Part shown: positions 9,579 to 23,300 of the stretch, one piece after another
Numbering within the stretch: the first letter of the stretch is position 1
Layout of the letters: each line of letters starts with the position of its first letter
Program-made: the position numbers and the translations under genes
Assembly: GCA_045595185.1 (NCBI GenBank)
Contig: JAZNZX010000038.1
Location: 1-64,000, forward strand
DNA from: Fimenecus sp045595185
GTDB taxonomy: Bacteria > Bacillota > Clostridia > Oscillospirales > Acutalibacteraceae
Direction: 5' to 3'
Length of the DNA: 64,000 bases
Notes under the pieces: generated by a model
Told to the model about the DNA's origin: nothing
Seen by the model: the letters and a program-made list of their open reading frames with translations, nothing else
The model's database searches: none

Positions 9579-11639
9579 ATGGGTAAGGAACAAGTTCAGA
9601 ATTATTTGGATATTTAGTTAAGAGATATGGACTATCTCAAAACATATGGCAGCAATTTAAGGGCTGCATTCTTGGACCCAGCGAATTGGTATGATACAGA
9701 TGGATATTTTGAAGAAAAATATAATGCAGCATTACAAGAAGCTAAATCAGTTTTATCTTTAAGAAAAGCTAATACAACATAGACTAATAATCCAGTTCTT
9801 TAGACCTTGATTTAGTTATATAGAGATAGACTACAAAGAGAAAAAAACTTCATTTCTTAGTGGGAAAGTTTTTTTGGTATTAGTAGAAAAGGAACATTAG
9901 CTTATCCAATGAATGGTAACTATACAATTGCTGCAAATAAAAAATATGCAGAAGGTTTTTCAAAATTTATTCAGTCCGCGATTGGTTCTAAAGATGATGA
10001 TATTATTCAGGCTTTAAGAAGTGATAAGTTTGCAACACAAATCACTGGTTTGGAATCAAAGGTATTTTCAACTAAGGCTTCTAATAGATATAATCGAGGA
10101 AAAAAGAAAGGGCAATCAAACCTAAATAAATACTACGAAAGTTTATTCAATACTTTCTTTTACAAAGCTAATGGAGACAAAGCTGGCGCCATTCCAATTA
10201 GCTTGGAAGAAATGACAAGTAGAGGAGAACAACTTGGAGGAACAATATTCAAGAAAAAGTTCTTAGAGTTTATCAGAAGATATTATACTGAAATTTCTCC
10301 ACAAGTTGAAGAGAACTTGGATTCATTAGGCAGCGAAGCAATGGAGAGAATTTACAAAAATTTTAGTAAAGACAATCCGAAAGCATTTAAGTTCAAAGTG
10401 GAAGGCGGCAGAGGTGTGTCCAAAAAGACAGAAAAATAGTTAAAGAAAATGTTATTAAAGACTTTGTAGGAAATTGCTGACGCAACAAGTACAAAAGAAG
10501 ACCGTTATGACCATTTCACTATTCCTGGACTGTTAGAAGTCAATAAAGAATGGACAGAAAATGAAAGTGGATTCCATATGTAGATTCAACTTGAAGTTAA
10601 TAAGTTAAGAGAACAACGTTCTGATTTAAAGAAAAGGAAGAGTGGCGGCGAAAAGATTGACATGCGTCATTATAATAGAACTTATTTAGTAGACCATGAG
10701 GACGATATGGTAACTGATTAGAGCGGTAATCCTACCCAGTTAAAAAATTTATTCTTACAATATTTTAAACAAGAACTTAGTTCATACCTCAATAGAGAAA
10801 TTACTTCTTAGGAAGAAGCGGACTTGTCTCGTGCTATTTTCCAAAAGATAGATAAGACTATCAAGAGAGGAGATAAAGCTCTTACAGCAATGTCTATATT
10901 TGGTCCAGGACAAATGAAGGGCTTCCTTGGAGAGGTTGCTACTGCCTATGCTTTATAGCAAGGTAGGGGAGCGAATGGCGAAAAAGTCTATACCGAAGTT
11001 ACTGGTGCAGAGCGTGGAGCGCATGGACAGCTTCATTATGACGTTGTTGCAGTTATAAAAGATACTATGGTAGGATTTTAGGTTAAGAACTATAATTCTA
11101 TTGAGAATAAAGGCAGAACTCTTTATGATACGACTGTTAAAATGGGTAGTTAGGATATGTATAAATATTTTAACAAAGACGACGTAAGATATTATAGATG
11201 GCTTTTTGCTAATGGAAGATTTATTAGTCAAACTGATATTCCTGATTTAAGATAGTAGTTAGAAGATAGTTTATTTAATTCAACTGCTTATTTCTTACGT
11301 ATTGCAGATGCCTCTATTGAAGGTGGTGTTGATAGTGATATTTATGTATTGGGTAATTTTTATATTCCAAGTTCATATTTAATCGCTTGTGCTATTGATA
11401 GAGTAAAAAGAGAACTTGAGGCTCAAGGCGAATAGTAGTTGTTTACTTTAACTGGCGACTTTCCAGCGTACAGATATAAGTTAGAACCTAAAACTCGTAT
11501 AGACCCTAAGACAGGCGCGATAACTGAAAAACATATGACTTCTGGTATTGATAAAAATATCGTGTGGTTAAATAAGAGCAGGTGTCTTGGGAAGACAATG
11601 ATTACTTTCAAAGGCATTACTGTAAAATTTACGATTTAA
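9579..11639 (+). CDS. Virion-operon protein with PD-(D/E)xK-like nuclease domain
   Basis: The start is an ATG seven bases after the preceding TGA, and the end is TAA. About 17 in-frame TAG codons give 686 residues. The N-terminal ~400 residues are charged and helical with no family I recognise. Residues ~450-505 look like a restriction-endonuclease-type core. Glu452 lies in GFLGEVATAY, Asp488 in HYDVVAV, and Gln501-x-Lys503 in GFQVKNY. The Gln of this QxK motif is itself encoded by TAG (11079-11081). The gene sits between the tube-like proteins and the tape measure, where an assembly chaperone or tail-completion protein would be expected. A nuclease in the tail operon could process or eject with DNA, but the function is unknown. 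Confidence 0.6.
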
Positions 11640-11652
11640 GAGGTGAAAATTG

Positions 11653-14600
11653 ATGGCGAATAGACAAGTTTTTACACTTGATATCGAAACAAGTGGATTG
11701 ATATCTGGCTATAGAAAAGCGATTGCCGCTATGGAACAAGCCGGTGCGAAATCCAGCATAACTTCAGGACTTACTAAGTCTTTAGATAGGCTTGAAGAAA
11801 AATTTAAAAATCTTGAGAATGAAGGAGCTTTTGGTAAAGAAAGCTCAAGAGAAATTCAAAATTATCAAAAAAGAGTAGATAATGCGTTTTCATCTCTTGG
11901 ACAATTAGGTAAGGAACTTGAAAGAGTTTCTAAAAATTCTAAGACTTTTCCAACCTCTGCATTAGCAGAATTTGAAAGAAAATTAGATGAAGCTAAAAAG
12001 AAAGTTTCTGATTTACAAAAGAGTTTTTCTGGACAATTTGAAAAATTAGGTTTCTCTCAAGAGGCTTCTAATAAGCTCGCAGAGACGATAAAGTCAGAAG
12101 AGGATGTTAAAAAGGCTCTTGAAGATGAATTAAAATTAAGACAGCAAATAGAACAATCTTTGAAAGCTGCCGCAATTGAAGCGCAAAGACAGGCAGGAAG
12201 GTCAGTAACTTCATCAGGTGTTGGACAGTCTCCTTTGACTAACACAAATGTTGATTCTTCATGGGCTAAAAAGCAAGGTTTTAGTTCAGACGAAATTAAA
12301 TAGATTACACAAGACCTCAATAAAATGTTTGCAGATGGAATTCGTAGAGGAGAAGACTTTGCAACCATCTGGGATACTGGAATTAAAAATAGTATACTTG
12401 GTTCTGAAGAACAATTAAAACATTTTGTTGTCGACGTAGAAGCATTAAAAACAAGAATCGAAGAAACTATTAAAAAGAGAGATGAACTTTCTTCTAAATC
12501 TTCTGCCGTTGCAGAATATGAAGAAGCAGTCAGAAATCGAGCTGCAATTGGTGATACTTCTGGCGGCACTATTAATTTCTCTTCTGATGCTTAGGCTATA
12601 ATTGATAATACTACTGCATCATTACAGGATTTACAGAATGCAAGTGCACAAGTAACTGCTCAAGAACAGCAGAGAACAAATGCTGAAAATCAAAATGCGG
12701 CAGCATTAAGACAGGTAACTCAATCTACTTAGGGGTTAGTTAACTCTACTAATTAGGCAAGAACATCTTTTAGCGATGTAGCGCAAGGAGCTTATGAAAC
12801 AGCTTCTGCAGCCGAGAAGTCTGCTCAGTCTTTTGATAATATGAAAAACAGAATCTTAATGTTATTAAGTGCAACTTCTGTTTTCAATTTACTTAAAAGA
12901 ACTATAAGAGAAACATATGAAGATGTAAAAACTCTTGATAAATCATTTGCTTCCATCGCAATGGTTACTAAGTATAGCGTTAATGAGATGTGGAGCCAAT
13001 ATTCTAAATACGCAGACATGGCGGCCGATTTAGGACAGAAAACAGATAGTGTTATCCAAGCATCTGCTTTGTTCTATCAGCAAGGTCTTGATACTAATGA
13101 AGCCATTGAATTAACAACAGACACCATGAAACTTGCTACTTTAGCAGGTAATGACTTCCAGACTGCTACACAGGAAATGACTTCTGCTCTTCGTGGTTTC
13201 AAAATGGAAATGGACGAAGGTGGACACGTTACAGACGTTTACTCAGAACTTGCAGCTCACGCCGCAGCATCAGTTGACGATATCGCACAAGCTATGGCGA
13301 GAACAGCATCAATCGCAAATTCTGCTGGTATGTCATTTGAAAATACTTCTGCTTTCCTTACTCAGATGATTGAAACAACTCAGGAATCAGCGGAGAACAT
13401 TGGTACATCTTTAAAGACTATCATTGCAAGATTTACTGAATTGAAAGAGAATGTGGCTGGTACATCAGACTCAGAATTTGCAGATTTGGACTACAATAAG
13501 GTTGATAAAGCATTAAAATCAGTAGGCGTATCTCTTAAAGACACTAATGGTTAGTTCAGAGACCTCGACCAAGTATTCCTTGAATTAAGCGGAAAGTGGG
13601 AGAGCCTTGACAGAAATACTCAGCGTTACGTTGCAACTATCGCTGCAGGTTCACGTCAGCAATCACGTTTCATTGCGATGATGGATAATTATGACAGAAC
13701 TGTTGAACTTATGGATTTAGCAGCAGACGCGGAAGGTAAGGCAGACGAACAGTTCGCTAAATATGCTGATACAATGGAATATAAACTCAATCAGTTAAAT
13801 ACTAAATGGGAAGAATTCAGAGTTCAGGCTCTCAATAGCGATTTCTTTAAAGGACTTACTGATGGTTTAAGTAACTTTTTAAATAGACTTTAGAATGTTG
13901 ACTTTAAGAAAGCATTAGTGGTAGCTCCTGCGGCAATTTGGGCTGCTAAGAATTTCATTAGTAATTTCTTAATTGGTTTTAAGAAGAATATAGGATAGCT
14001 TAAAGTCCTTGGTAAAGAAATTGGTAACGTGCTTTCAAAAGATAAACCCAAGATTGATATTCAGTTACAACAGTAGCTTGTTAAAAATCAGATTTCTGAG
14101 TTAACAACACAGCTTAGTGGATTAACTAATAAACCTCATTTATTAGAACTTGGAGTGTCTAACGCTAATGCTAAGGATATGGTTGCTCAATATCGAGCAG
14201 AGATTTAGTCTACAACTGGAGCAGAAATTTCTTGGAAGGATGCGGTTAACCAACTTGCAAAAGAATTAGGAGTAGAAACCGGTGCGTTAAATACAAATTA
14301 TGCAGCTATTAAAAAGAAATAGCAAGAAATGCAGGAAACAAATCGCAAATATAATGAAGCAGTAGAATAGCAGCGTAAACTTGATAAACAATAGCAAAAA
14401 TCTGCTCTGACTATGCAAGCAACATCCGCCGCTGTGTCAGCTGCAACAATGTCATTATCAGGCTTTATTTCTGGCGCGATGTCTGGCTCCGAAGCCTTAA
14501 AAACCTTTGCATTATAGTTAGGTATTTCTGCCGCACAGATGTTATTAAGCGCAACTATTACCTCAGTAACATCTGGTATTAAAGTAGCAGCAGCAAAAGC

Positions 14601-17600
14601 TGAAGAAGGAGCATGGTGGGCAACTTTCGCTGCAGAAACAGCAGCAACAATGGGCGCAGCACTATTAGTTGTTGGCGTTATGGCAGCAGTAGCAGCAGTA
14701 GCATTACTGTTTGCTTGGATTGTAAAACAAGGAGAAGAAGCTAAAAAGGCAGCAAGCGCATCTGAATAGTTGGCTGAAGCAAATAAAGACTTAGAAAAAG
14801 CAAAAACTAAAAGGGCAGAAGCTAACAGTACTCTTAAAGATTTAGAAACAGAAAAGAAAAACGTACAAGATATCACTAAAGAATATGACGAACTTTCAAA
14901 GAAAAGAATAAAAACAACCGATGACCAAGAAAGAATGCAAGAACTTGCAGAACAGATAAAATCTGATTATCCAGAATTAATTCGTTTTGAAGACGAAGAA
15001 ACTGGTATACTTTCTCTTTATCTCGATTTACAAAATGAAAAATTAAAAAAGCTTGACGAAGAAATAGAAAAACAAAAGTAGATAGCAGACCTCGCCGCGG
15101 TAGAGGAGCTTAGAGCTTAGACAGCGGTAAATGATTATACGGGACTTCGTGATATTGAAAAGGCTACTGGAATAACAATAGATGCTTCTGAAGAATCTCG
15201 TGATTTCAAGAGAATGACAAGTGGAGAACTTTAGAAGGGTTCTGATGATAAGGTTTGGTCTTATGTATCAAATGGTGATGGTAGTGGATATTATGAACAG
15301 ACGGCATGGGGAAAATAGCTTACTGATTTTGCAGAAAAACTTACTGATGGTGGAAAAGACCTCGTAAAATATGGAGAAGAAGCTCCTCAAGAATTGGTTG
15401 ATGCTTGGAACTATGTAATGTCTGGTCAAGGAACTGTTGCAGATGAATTTAAAGATGCCGCAGAAGAAATGCGTGCAAGCGTACAAGAAGCAGCTAAAGC
15501 ATTTGACCATTTTACTGAAATACTTGATGTTACAAAAAATATAAGTACCGAGCTTTATGGAGATAAATCTGAAACAGAGCAAGAAATTAGAGCAATTTTT
15601 AAAGCTGATGAAGCAAACGATAAAGAAACTTCTTGGACAGATTTGAAGAAGAGTAAAGCGGCTTCTAATTACGATAGTGCGTCAGAACATTATGAATGGA
15701 TGATGGAACAGTTTGGCTTGGAAGAAAATGAAGAAGCCAAGGCTTTAGTTAATGGCGCATCTGATTTGTATTATGATGTTGCGGAATGGGCATCTGGTAA
15801 TTAGGATGACTGGGAAGATGTTTGGTCAGATTTAAATACTAATGCAAGAGACCTCGCAAACACTTTGGGAATTACAGACCAAGCTTCTTATGAGGAATTC
15901 TTTGGCGGCACTGGTACAAAAGATACGGAAACCTTTAGAATAATCGAAAAGGCTCTTTATGATAAACTTAATGAAACTTATTTAAAGGAAAAAGCCGGAT
16001 ATGAAGCTGCGTCTGATGAACTTATTTCTTAGGTTACATCAATGCAAATGGACTTCCAAGATAGAACTATTGAAGAAGGTCTTGGAATGTGGCAAACTCT
16101 TGAAGACCAAATTGCTCAATCTGGACTTGACGAAGAGGGTTAGGATAAGATTCGTCAGCTTGCAAATGAAACTACAAGTGCAGAATTAACGAACTTAAAA
16201 AATAATATTTCTACAATTTATGGAGAAGCAGCTGAAGGTATTAAAATTAGTACAGCTCAAATGCTTCAAGATGCGTACAATAGCGTCGTAGAGAGTGGTG
16301 TATTAGAATCCTCTGCACAAAAATTGGTTGATAAACAACTTGAAATTCTTAGACAGAATAAGATTAAAGAAGATGACTGGGCGGCTTTCATGCAAATCGA
16401 TTGGAGTGCAATAACAGACCCTGCATCATTTAAGACATTCAAAGAATCTTAGGTTGAATTAATGAAAGAGCAAGGTATTACCAATGCAGAAGTCATGTTT
16501 GATGAAATGGCTAAAGCGGCAGAAGAATACGGAGCTCTTGACATTGATATTGATACAGAGTTAGAGCTTGATAATTTCATTGAACAGCTTGATGAAATGA
16601 CAGACAAAATTGAAGCTCTTGGAGACTCTGTAATTGATAGCGTTAAAGACATGACAGAAAATGGAGAAGTTTCATTTAAGACTTTTTAGGAAGCACTAAA
16701 GAATCTTAGTGAACTTGGTCTTAATGCTTATGATTATTATGATGTTGATGCATCAGGAAAAATTACTACCGACCAAGAAAAACTTAATAAACTTTATCAA
16801 GATTAGCTAAAGGCTGGCGAACAACAGCTTATTTAGGAAAGAAATAAAGCGATACTGAAAAAATCTGAAATTGATTTACAGATAAAACAAATTGAAGCAC
16901 AAATTCGTTCTCTTGAAAATGGCGGCAGTATTGTTGATATGGAAATTGATATGAACAATAGCTTGCAGCCTGTTCTTTCAACTTGGGTTAAAATTGCAAA
17001 GGTTATCGCTGAAATTTAGGGTAAAACTTTTGATGAGAGTTAGTTCCAAACACGAATATATGCAAAAATTGATGCTGAAAAAACATAGGAAACTATTAAT
17101 GCCTTAAAGGAACAGTTAGACCCTCTTAAGACTTCAAGTGAACTTCTTGGTGATACTATTACAGCAATGAACCAAGAAATTGCTGATAGGGATAAATACA
17201 ATGCGGCAGCGATAAGAGATTTTAACCAGCGCATGCTTGAAGCCCAGGGCACAGAGAAAGATGTTACTAAAGCAACTGAAGACCATGCTAAAGCTCTTGA
17301 TGACTTATAGAAAGCGCAAGAGGATGTAATTGATAAACAAGAAGCACTTAACGAGAAACTAAAAGAATATAATGACCTTCTTTATGGTTCAGAAAATAGA
17401 AAGTCTTCTCTTGATTATTTATACAACTATGACGAAGCAATCAATTCATTTAATGATGAAATTTCTCGTTCTAAAGATTTACTTGCAGACGCTAAATCTA
17501 TTGAAGAATCTTCTACTGCTCTTCAGCGTTATGCTAATGCAACACATAATTTAATTGCGGAAGAAACAGCTAAACAACAAGTCATTTAGGCAGGATTGAA

Positions 17601-19473
17601 AAATTATGCCGACATGATTGAGAATGGTAGCTATGCTTACACTAATAGAGAAACTGGTCAGACTACTAATGTTAACTTTGGTGACTATGCTCGTAAAGAT
17701 AACAGAACTGGTAAATATATTATTGACCAACGTCTTATTAATGAAGCTAAGTTTACCGACGATATTAAAGACCTTCTTGAAGAACAGGTTTCTAATTACA
17801 ATAAGTATAGAGATGAACTTCTTAAATCAGAAGATAATATTCGTAAAGCAGAGAAAGAATTACAGGAAGAAAGAAAAGCTGCTCTTAAAAATTATGCCGC
17901 AATGGAGACTGAAATTGCGGAAGCTCTTAAAGCGCAATATCAAGAAGAAGTTGATGCTCTCAAAGATAAGTATGATGCAATGAAGGATGCTGATGATGAC
18001 TATCTTGATGCTCTTCAAGACGCAATTGATAAACAGAGAAAGTTAAGAGATAAAGAAAATAAGTACGAAGATTTAGCACAGAAAGAAAAGAGACTTTCAT
18101 TGATGCAGAGAGATACATCTGGTGCCAATGAGCTTGAAACTCGTCAGCTTGAAAAGGAAGTACAGCAAGATAGAGAGTCATTGCTCGATGAAGCAATTGA
18201 TGAAATTATTGATGGACTTTCAGAGCTTTATGAGTCTCAGCAAGAACTTAGAGATTCAGAAATGGAACTCAAAGAGGCTTTGCTTGATAATACTCTTTAT
18301 TGGAATTCACAAGCAGAAAACCTTGCAGGTTCATTCGAATCAGCAGAAGACTATGCTCAATTCCTTTCAAGTCTTTCAGAAGAGTATTCAATGATGACCC
18401 TTGCTCAGTAGCAAGTTAAACTTCAGGAATATGGAGAAACTTATACTGCCGCAAGTGAATATATGGTAATGCAGGCAATGGACAGCGCATCTGAAACTGG
18501 TGATTTTATCATTGATACAATGACAATCACTGGTGAAGAAGTTGGTGCGATTGTTGCTGAAACAGCAGAAACCTTTAGCACAGAAGTTATTCGTTCTTAT
18601 AATGAAACTACCGCTGCTTTTGAAGAGGATATGAGAAAAGCAGAAGAATCAATCGATTCTGCAAAAGAGGCTCTTCAAGAAGCAATTAATAAACTTAATG
18701 AATGTGCTGCAGCAGCAAATACAACTGCACAGGCTCTTAGAGATGCGCAGGCAGCACAAGCTACAGGTGGCACCGGTTTGGACTATGAAGATGTCCCTGA
18801 CACTACTTATGTCGGTCCAGCAAGTGGATAGCTGGTTGACTGGTTTGCCTTAAAAGATACTATGGACGGAATGGGATATAGTATTAATAATAATGGTAGT
18901 GTTGAAAGTGGTACTATCGCCTTTGGTGGAAATAGTTCAACTTCCCATGGTCAGCTTGCTTCATATATTTAGAAACTTTATCGAGGCAATGAGTTAGAAG
19001 AATTGCAGTAGGTAACAACTGCACTTGGATTGTCTACTACCGATGGTAATAGCTCAACTCCTCTTAATTCTTATCAACTTTATAATAAAATTAAAGAAAG
19101 ACTTATTGCTGCAGATGCTACGCTTACTTCTGTATTTAAGTATAAAGAAGGCGGACTTGTAGACTTTACTGGTCCAGCTTGGGTTGATGGCTCTCCAGAT
19201 AGACCTGAAGCATTCTTAGATTCAGAAGATACTGCTCGTATCGGTGAAGCAGCTAAAATTCTTGCTGACATTCCTTGGATGGATAGAGACACTGATAACG
19301 CTTCAGTCGTTACTAACAATGGCGGCGACGTAAGTGTAGAAATAAATCTGAACATTGACCATATCTCTTCTGATACTGATATTGATGAAATGATTCAGAG
19401 AGTTAAGGACGAAATCGTAGATGTTGCACGTCCTGAGGGTACAAACGTAATCCTTCAACAGCAACTCAATTAA
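11653..19473 (+). CDS. Tail tape measure protein (TAG-recoded, 2606 aa)
   Basis: ATG at 11653 is preferred over the TTG just before it because AGAGGTG lies seven bases upstream. TAA at 19471-19473 ends it, with more than 30 in-frame TAG codons between. Residues ~30-370 are coiled coil. Residues ~397-640 match the conserved core of phage tail tape measure proteins, with a long Ala-rich helical segment beginning around NLLKRTIRETYEDVKTLDKS. A hydrophobic stretch at ~985-1015 (MGAALLVVGVMAAVAAVAL) could act in the membrane during DNA entry. Long charged coiled coils fill ~1050-2250. The protein sets tail length and forms the channel plug. At ~1.5 angstrom per residue the tail would be several hundred nanometres long, which is an inference. 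Gene order (tube, tape measure, Dit, Tal) is typical of siphophages of Gram-positive hosts. Confidence 0.93.
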
Positions 19474-19477
19474 GCTT

Positions 19478-19507
19478 GGTGCCGCTCCGGCGGCACCCTT
19501 ACCCTTT
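19478..19507 (+). terminator. GC-rich hairpin after the tape measure gene
   Basis: GGTGCCGC (19478-19485) pairs perfectly with GCGGCACC (19490-19497) around TCCG, followed by CTTACCCTTTT. The T stretch is interrupted, so termination is probably partial. Confidence 0.6.
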
Positions 19508-19522
19508 TAAGAGGTGAGATTA

Positions 19523-20230
19523 ATGTCATTTGTTCCACGTTTAACTAAACCTGAAGCTGGTAATAAGTATTATATTACCAAAGCAAAAGGCGGCTGGTCA
19601 ACCGCTATTGTCGGAAATCCTACTGACCCAGATTGTAACGTTCTTCACAACTGTGTAGGATATGCTTTTGGAAGATTTAATGAGATTATTGGTGATACAA
19701 AAATGACTCATCTTCTTCCTGTGAACGCTGAAAACTTTTATTCAGTTGCAATTTCTCAAGGACTTAAAGTCGGCATAGAACCTAAACTTGGTGCAGTAAT
19801 TGTTTGGGAAGGTATCGGTTCTGCGGCAGGTCACGTAGCCGTAGTTGAACAGATTTATGATGATGGTTCAATTTTAACATCTGAGTCTGGCTATGGCTGT
19901 GCTAATGCGTTCTGGACTACAAAACGTAAGAAAGGAAATGGTAACTGGGGCGCGGGTAATGGATATAAGTTCTTGGGCTTTATCTACTTACCTGGAGATG
20001 AACCAACTCCAGCTCCTACTCCAACCCGTACTATCAAAAAAGGTATGCACGGTGACGACGTTAAGGAAATGCAGTCAAAGCTCGCAAGTAAAGGCTATCT
20101 GAGAAAAAATGAAATTGACGGCGCATTTGGTAAAATTACTCTTGGTGGACTTCTTGCATTCCAATTTGAGAATGGTTTAGAAGTCGATGGACTTTGTGGT
20201 CCGGCAACTAAGAAAGCGTTGGGAATGTAA
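19523..20230 (+). CDS. CHAP-domain peptidoglycan hydrolase with PG-binding domain
   Basis: The ATG follows GAGGTGAG, and the stop is TAA. There are 235 residues and no in-frame TAG. Residues ~1-155 form a CHAP-like amidase/endopeptidase domain. The likely catalytic Cys44 is in LHNCVGYAF and His104 is in AAGHVAVVEQ. A Pro-rich linker follows (PTPAPTPT, ~161-168). Residues ~170-235 form a peptidoglycan-binding domain of the PG_binding_1 type, with HGDDVKEMQSKL and DGLCGPATKKAL. It lies between the tape measure and the distal tail protein genes and ends at a strong terminator. It could be the lysis endolysin or a tail-tip hydrolase for entry. The separate cell-wall-binding domain favours an endolysin. 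Confidence 0.88.
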   Translation: MSFVPRLTKPEAGNKYYITKAKGGWSTAIVGNPTDPDCNVLHNCVGYAFGRFNEIIGDTKMTHLLPVNAENFYSVAISQGLKVGIEPKLGAVIVWEGIGSAAGHVAVVEQIYDDGSILTSESGYGCANAFWTTKRKKGNGNWGAGNGYKFLGFIYLPGDEPTPAPTPTRTIKKGMHGDDVKEMQSKLASKGYLRKNEIDGAFGKITLGGLLAFQFENGLEVDGLCGPATKKALGM

Positions 20231-20235
20231 AGACT

Positions 20236-20266
20236 GGGGCTTAGTTATCTAAGCCCCTTTCTTTAT
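20236..20266 (+). terminator. Strong intrinsic terminator after the lysin gene
   Basis: GGGGCTTAG (20236-20244) pairs perfectly with CTAAGCCCC (20249-20257) around a TTAT loop, followed by TTTCTTTATT. It divides the tail operon into two transcription units, since a promoter follows within 50 bases. Confidence 0.92.
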
Positions 20267-20309
20267 TAGAGCAAGAGCAGCTAATTTTTACATTATAATA
20301 GATAAGAGC

Positions 20310-20338
20310 TTGACTTTACCCGTAATTTCGGGTATAAT
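20310..20338 (+). promoter_or_regulatory. Consensus sigma-A promoter with inverted repeat in spacer
   Basis: TTGACT (20310-20315) and TATAAT (20333-20338) are separated by 17 bases and lie upstream of the distal tail protein gene. ACCCG (20318-20322) and CGGGT (20329-20333) form an inverted repeat inside the spacer and touch the -10 box. That could be an operator for a repressor. Confidence 0.85.
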
Positions 20339-20360
20339 AAAGAAAAGTGAGGTGAAGAAA

Positions 20361-23300
20361 ATGAAGCCTATTGATTTTCGTGGCTTCCGTTTTGGTAAGA
20401 TTCACACAAGTGACTTACATTTGGAAGTCGTAAGTACCTCTGATAGATATGAGCCAAGAATTCTTCCAGCTCCTACGGATACTACACTTGATGTTCCTGG
20501 TAGCGATGGACAGTACTATTTTGGTTCTGTTTATAAAAACAGAGAGATTACTTGTAATTTGGCTTTTGATAATGTTTCTGAATAGATTTACAGAAAGATT
20601 AGATAGCTATTTGCGACAGATAAGTTATAGGATTTAGTTTTCGATGAAGAGCCATATAAGACTTGGAGAGCGAAGATTAAATCAAAACCTGAATTCAAGT
20701 CTCTTTGTTTTACTGATAAAGAGTCTGGTGAAAGAGTTTACAAAGGTACTGGTAAACTCGTTTTTATTTGTTACTTCCCATATGCTTTTGGTTTCGACAA
20801 ATATGTTGTAAGGGCGGCAGATTATTATACTCTTAACCCTCCACAGTGTATTATTCAAGAAGCATATAGTGATAACACTTTCGTTAAAAGTAAGAAAGAC
20901 TCCGTTAATGTTCGTCATTTACCGGAGGATATTAATTATCATTATAATACAAATCCAAGTGATTATGAGGGCGGCACAACAGAAGCTCACATTAACGCTC
21001 CTAAGTTTAGAGATAAAGCTCATAGAAACCGCTTAGGAAGAGATTGGGAGCCTAATGATAAAACGCCTTGGAAAACTGGTTTCCCTACATATGACCAGGT
21101 TGTAGCAGGTGAGTTGTTCTTTGATACACCTGATGGAGAAAAATCTCTTATCGATGTAAGAAGCTATTGGGACAACGTACCTGAATGGGAGAGCACAGCA
21201 AAACTTCTTTATACTCCTACTCTTGATTATGATTAGGAACTTATGTATTTACCACAGTATTCAAAAACTGATTTCATTAACATGGACCTTGGTTTTAATA
21301 GCGGCAGGGCTATGATTGGTTCTCGTATACTTGTGTATAACCCAGGTGATTTGCCTGTTGAATGGGAAATTCGTTTTGATGAAAATAAAAGAAGTTTCTG
21401 GTCTTGCCGCGGCGGCACGAAGTTTAGAATTAGACGTTTTAATGTTGAGCGTCTAAGTATTGAAAATGCTGTTGACTGGTGCGGACTTACTACTTATGAG
21501 ATGGCAGACAATGAGCCTTATAAATATGGTACTAAATACTTTAAGAGAAGAAAAGTTAATATGTACGAAATAATTGAAGCTCTTGAAAATGGTGACATTG
21601 ATTTTGATTCTTTGCCACCAATTAAAAAACCTGGAGTACATGCGTAGGTTAATTCTTACTATACAAAAGAAGAATTAATCGCTGCTTTACGAATGGGGAT
21701 AATGCCAGCTGATAAGCAATGGGGCGATAAAAACTATGTTTATCCAGATAAACCCTTCAATGAGTTAACATCAGCAGAGCTTAATAATTATGTCGACCCT
21801 GAGATTCAATCTGATAAGATAGCTTTTAATTTACATTTGGATGATGAAGCATGGCAGTAGCTTATTCCAGCATTAACCCTTGCAGGACTCGGAAAGGCAC
21901 ATCCTCATCATTGTTATTATGTTGAACCGATTCCTCGTCAGAAACTTGGACACTATATTAAACTCTTCTATTGGCAGACAATTCAGTGGAGAGGAGATAG
22001 ACTTCCTACTGGAGACTGGGTTGCTGATTTAAGATATGGAGAACTTGCAAAGGATATATTAGTCAAAGTTACAAATGAAAAAGGCGAAGAAGAAATTCAT
22101 GTTAAAGACATAAACAATCCTCTTGTTAATTTCATTAAAATGTTTGCAAATGTTAGCACAGAAGGTGTTGTTACAAATGCACCGGACCGCGGCAACGTAT
22201 ATAGAGAAATTTATAAAGACCTTGATTTCGAGAGAGGAATTGAGCTTGCTAATAGATATGAAGAATTATTTGCAGACTGTATTACAGAAGAAGAAGAGTA
22301 TGAACTTTATTGGGAAACTTTAAAAATATTACTTAAAGAGTTCACTCCAATCTTGAAAAAGACCTATGATGATTGGTGGTCTTCTCTTGATTATAGTGAA
22401 AGACCTAACCATCATAAGCCAACTGAAGAAGAAATGATTGACCAATTCATTGATAGTTATATTAATCACCCTTCTGAATTTATCAATTCAGATATGAGAG
22501 ATTTGGATTATGCCAATGATGTCTTTAATGGATATAAAATGCCAGAGTGGATGACTAATGACTATATTGAAATTGACCAAATGGCATTGTCTGGTGTGGA
22601 AACTGCAAGACAATTCTTAGAAGCGGTTGGTGAAGGAACTGATAAGGTATTTACAGGTTCTCGTAGACAATATACTGATACAGATAGAAAGAACCTCCTC
22701 GAAGCAGGTAACTATTCAAAATTAGTCAATACTCTTGATAAAACAATCGGTGTTGGTGGATATATTAATGACCTTCTTGATGATTATTATTATCTCAATA
22801 CTGATAATCGTATGCTTTATACTACTGCAAATCCTTATGGTATGGAGTTTGTATATAAGCCAAATAAGGTTGTTATGAATGATGCTATTACACAAGGTAA
22901 ATGGTTTAAATTACCTCCTGGTTGGTCATTAATTTGTGTTGAGCCAGTTGTTGATGAGTCCCTTTGGGGCGGCAAGCGCTGGGAAGATGCAAGACCTTAT
23001 GATTGGGGTTATGGCGGCGATTTAAATAGAAATAAGCGTGAAGTTCAATAGCTTTATGATTATGTCTATGATTTAGCAAGAGAAGAATTCTTCGCAATTT
23101 ATCCTAAAGACAGTATTATTAAAAAGATTGTCCCAGAGGAAAACTTGGAAGGATATGAGGATAGTCATGATGATATAAGTGGTACTGAAGACCCAGTAGA
23201 CGAACTGCTCAAATTTAAAGTTTGGTATGAGAGTTAGCTTTAGTTCCACGAAAGTTCTGAGTGGTATAACTACTTTGCAAAAAGTTTGTTTAAGAAGTAT

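Noticed and set aside
4459..11639. Runs of short broken frames that look like decayed pseudogenes
   Set aside because: All breaks are TAG. Reading frame, codon bias and domain order continue across each, and no frameshift, TGA or TAA occurs inside.
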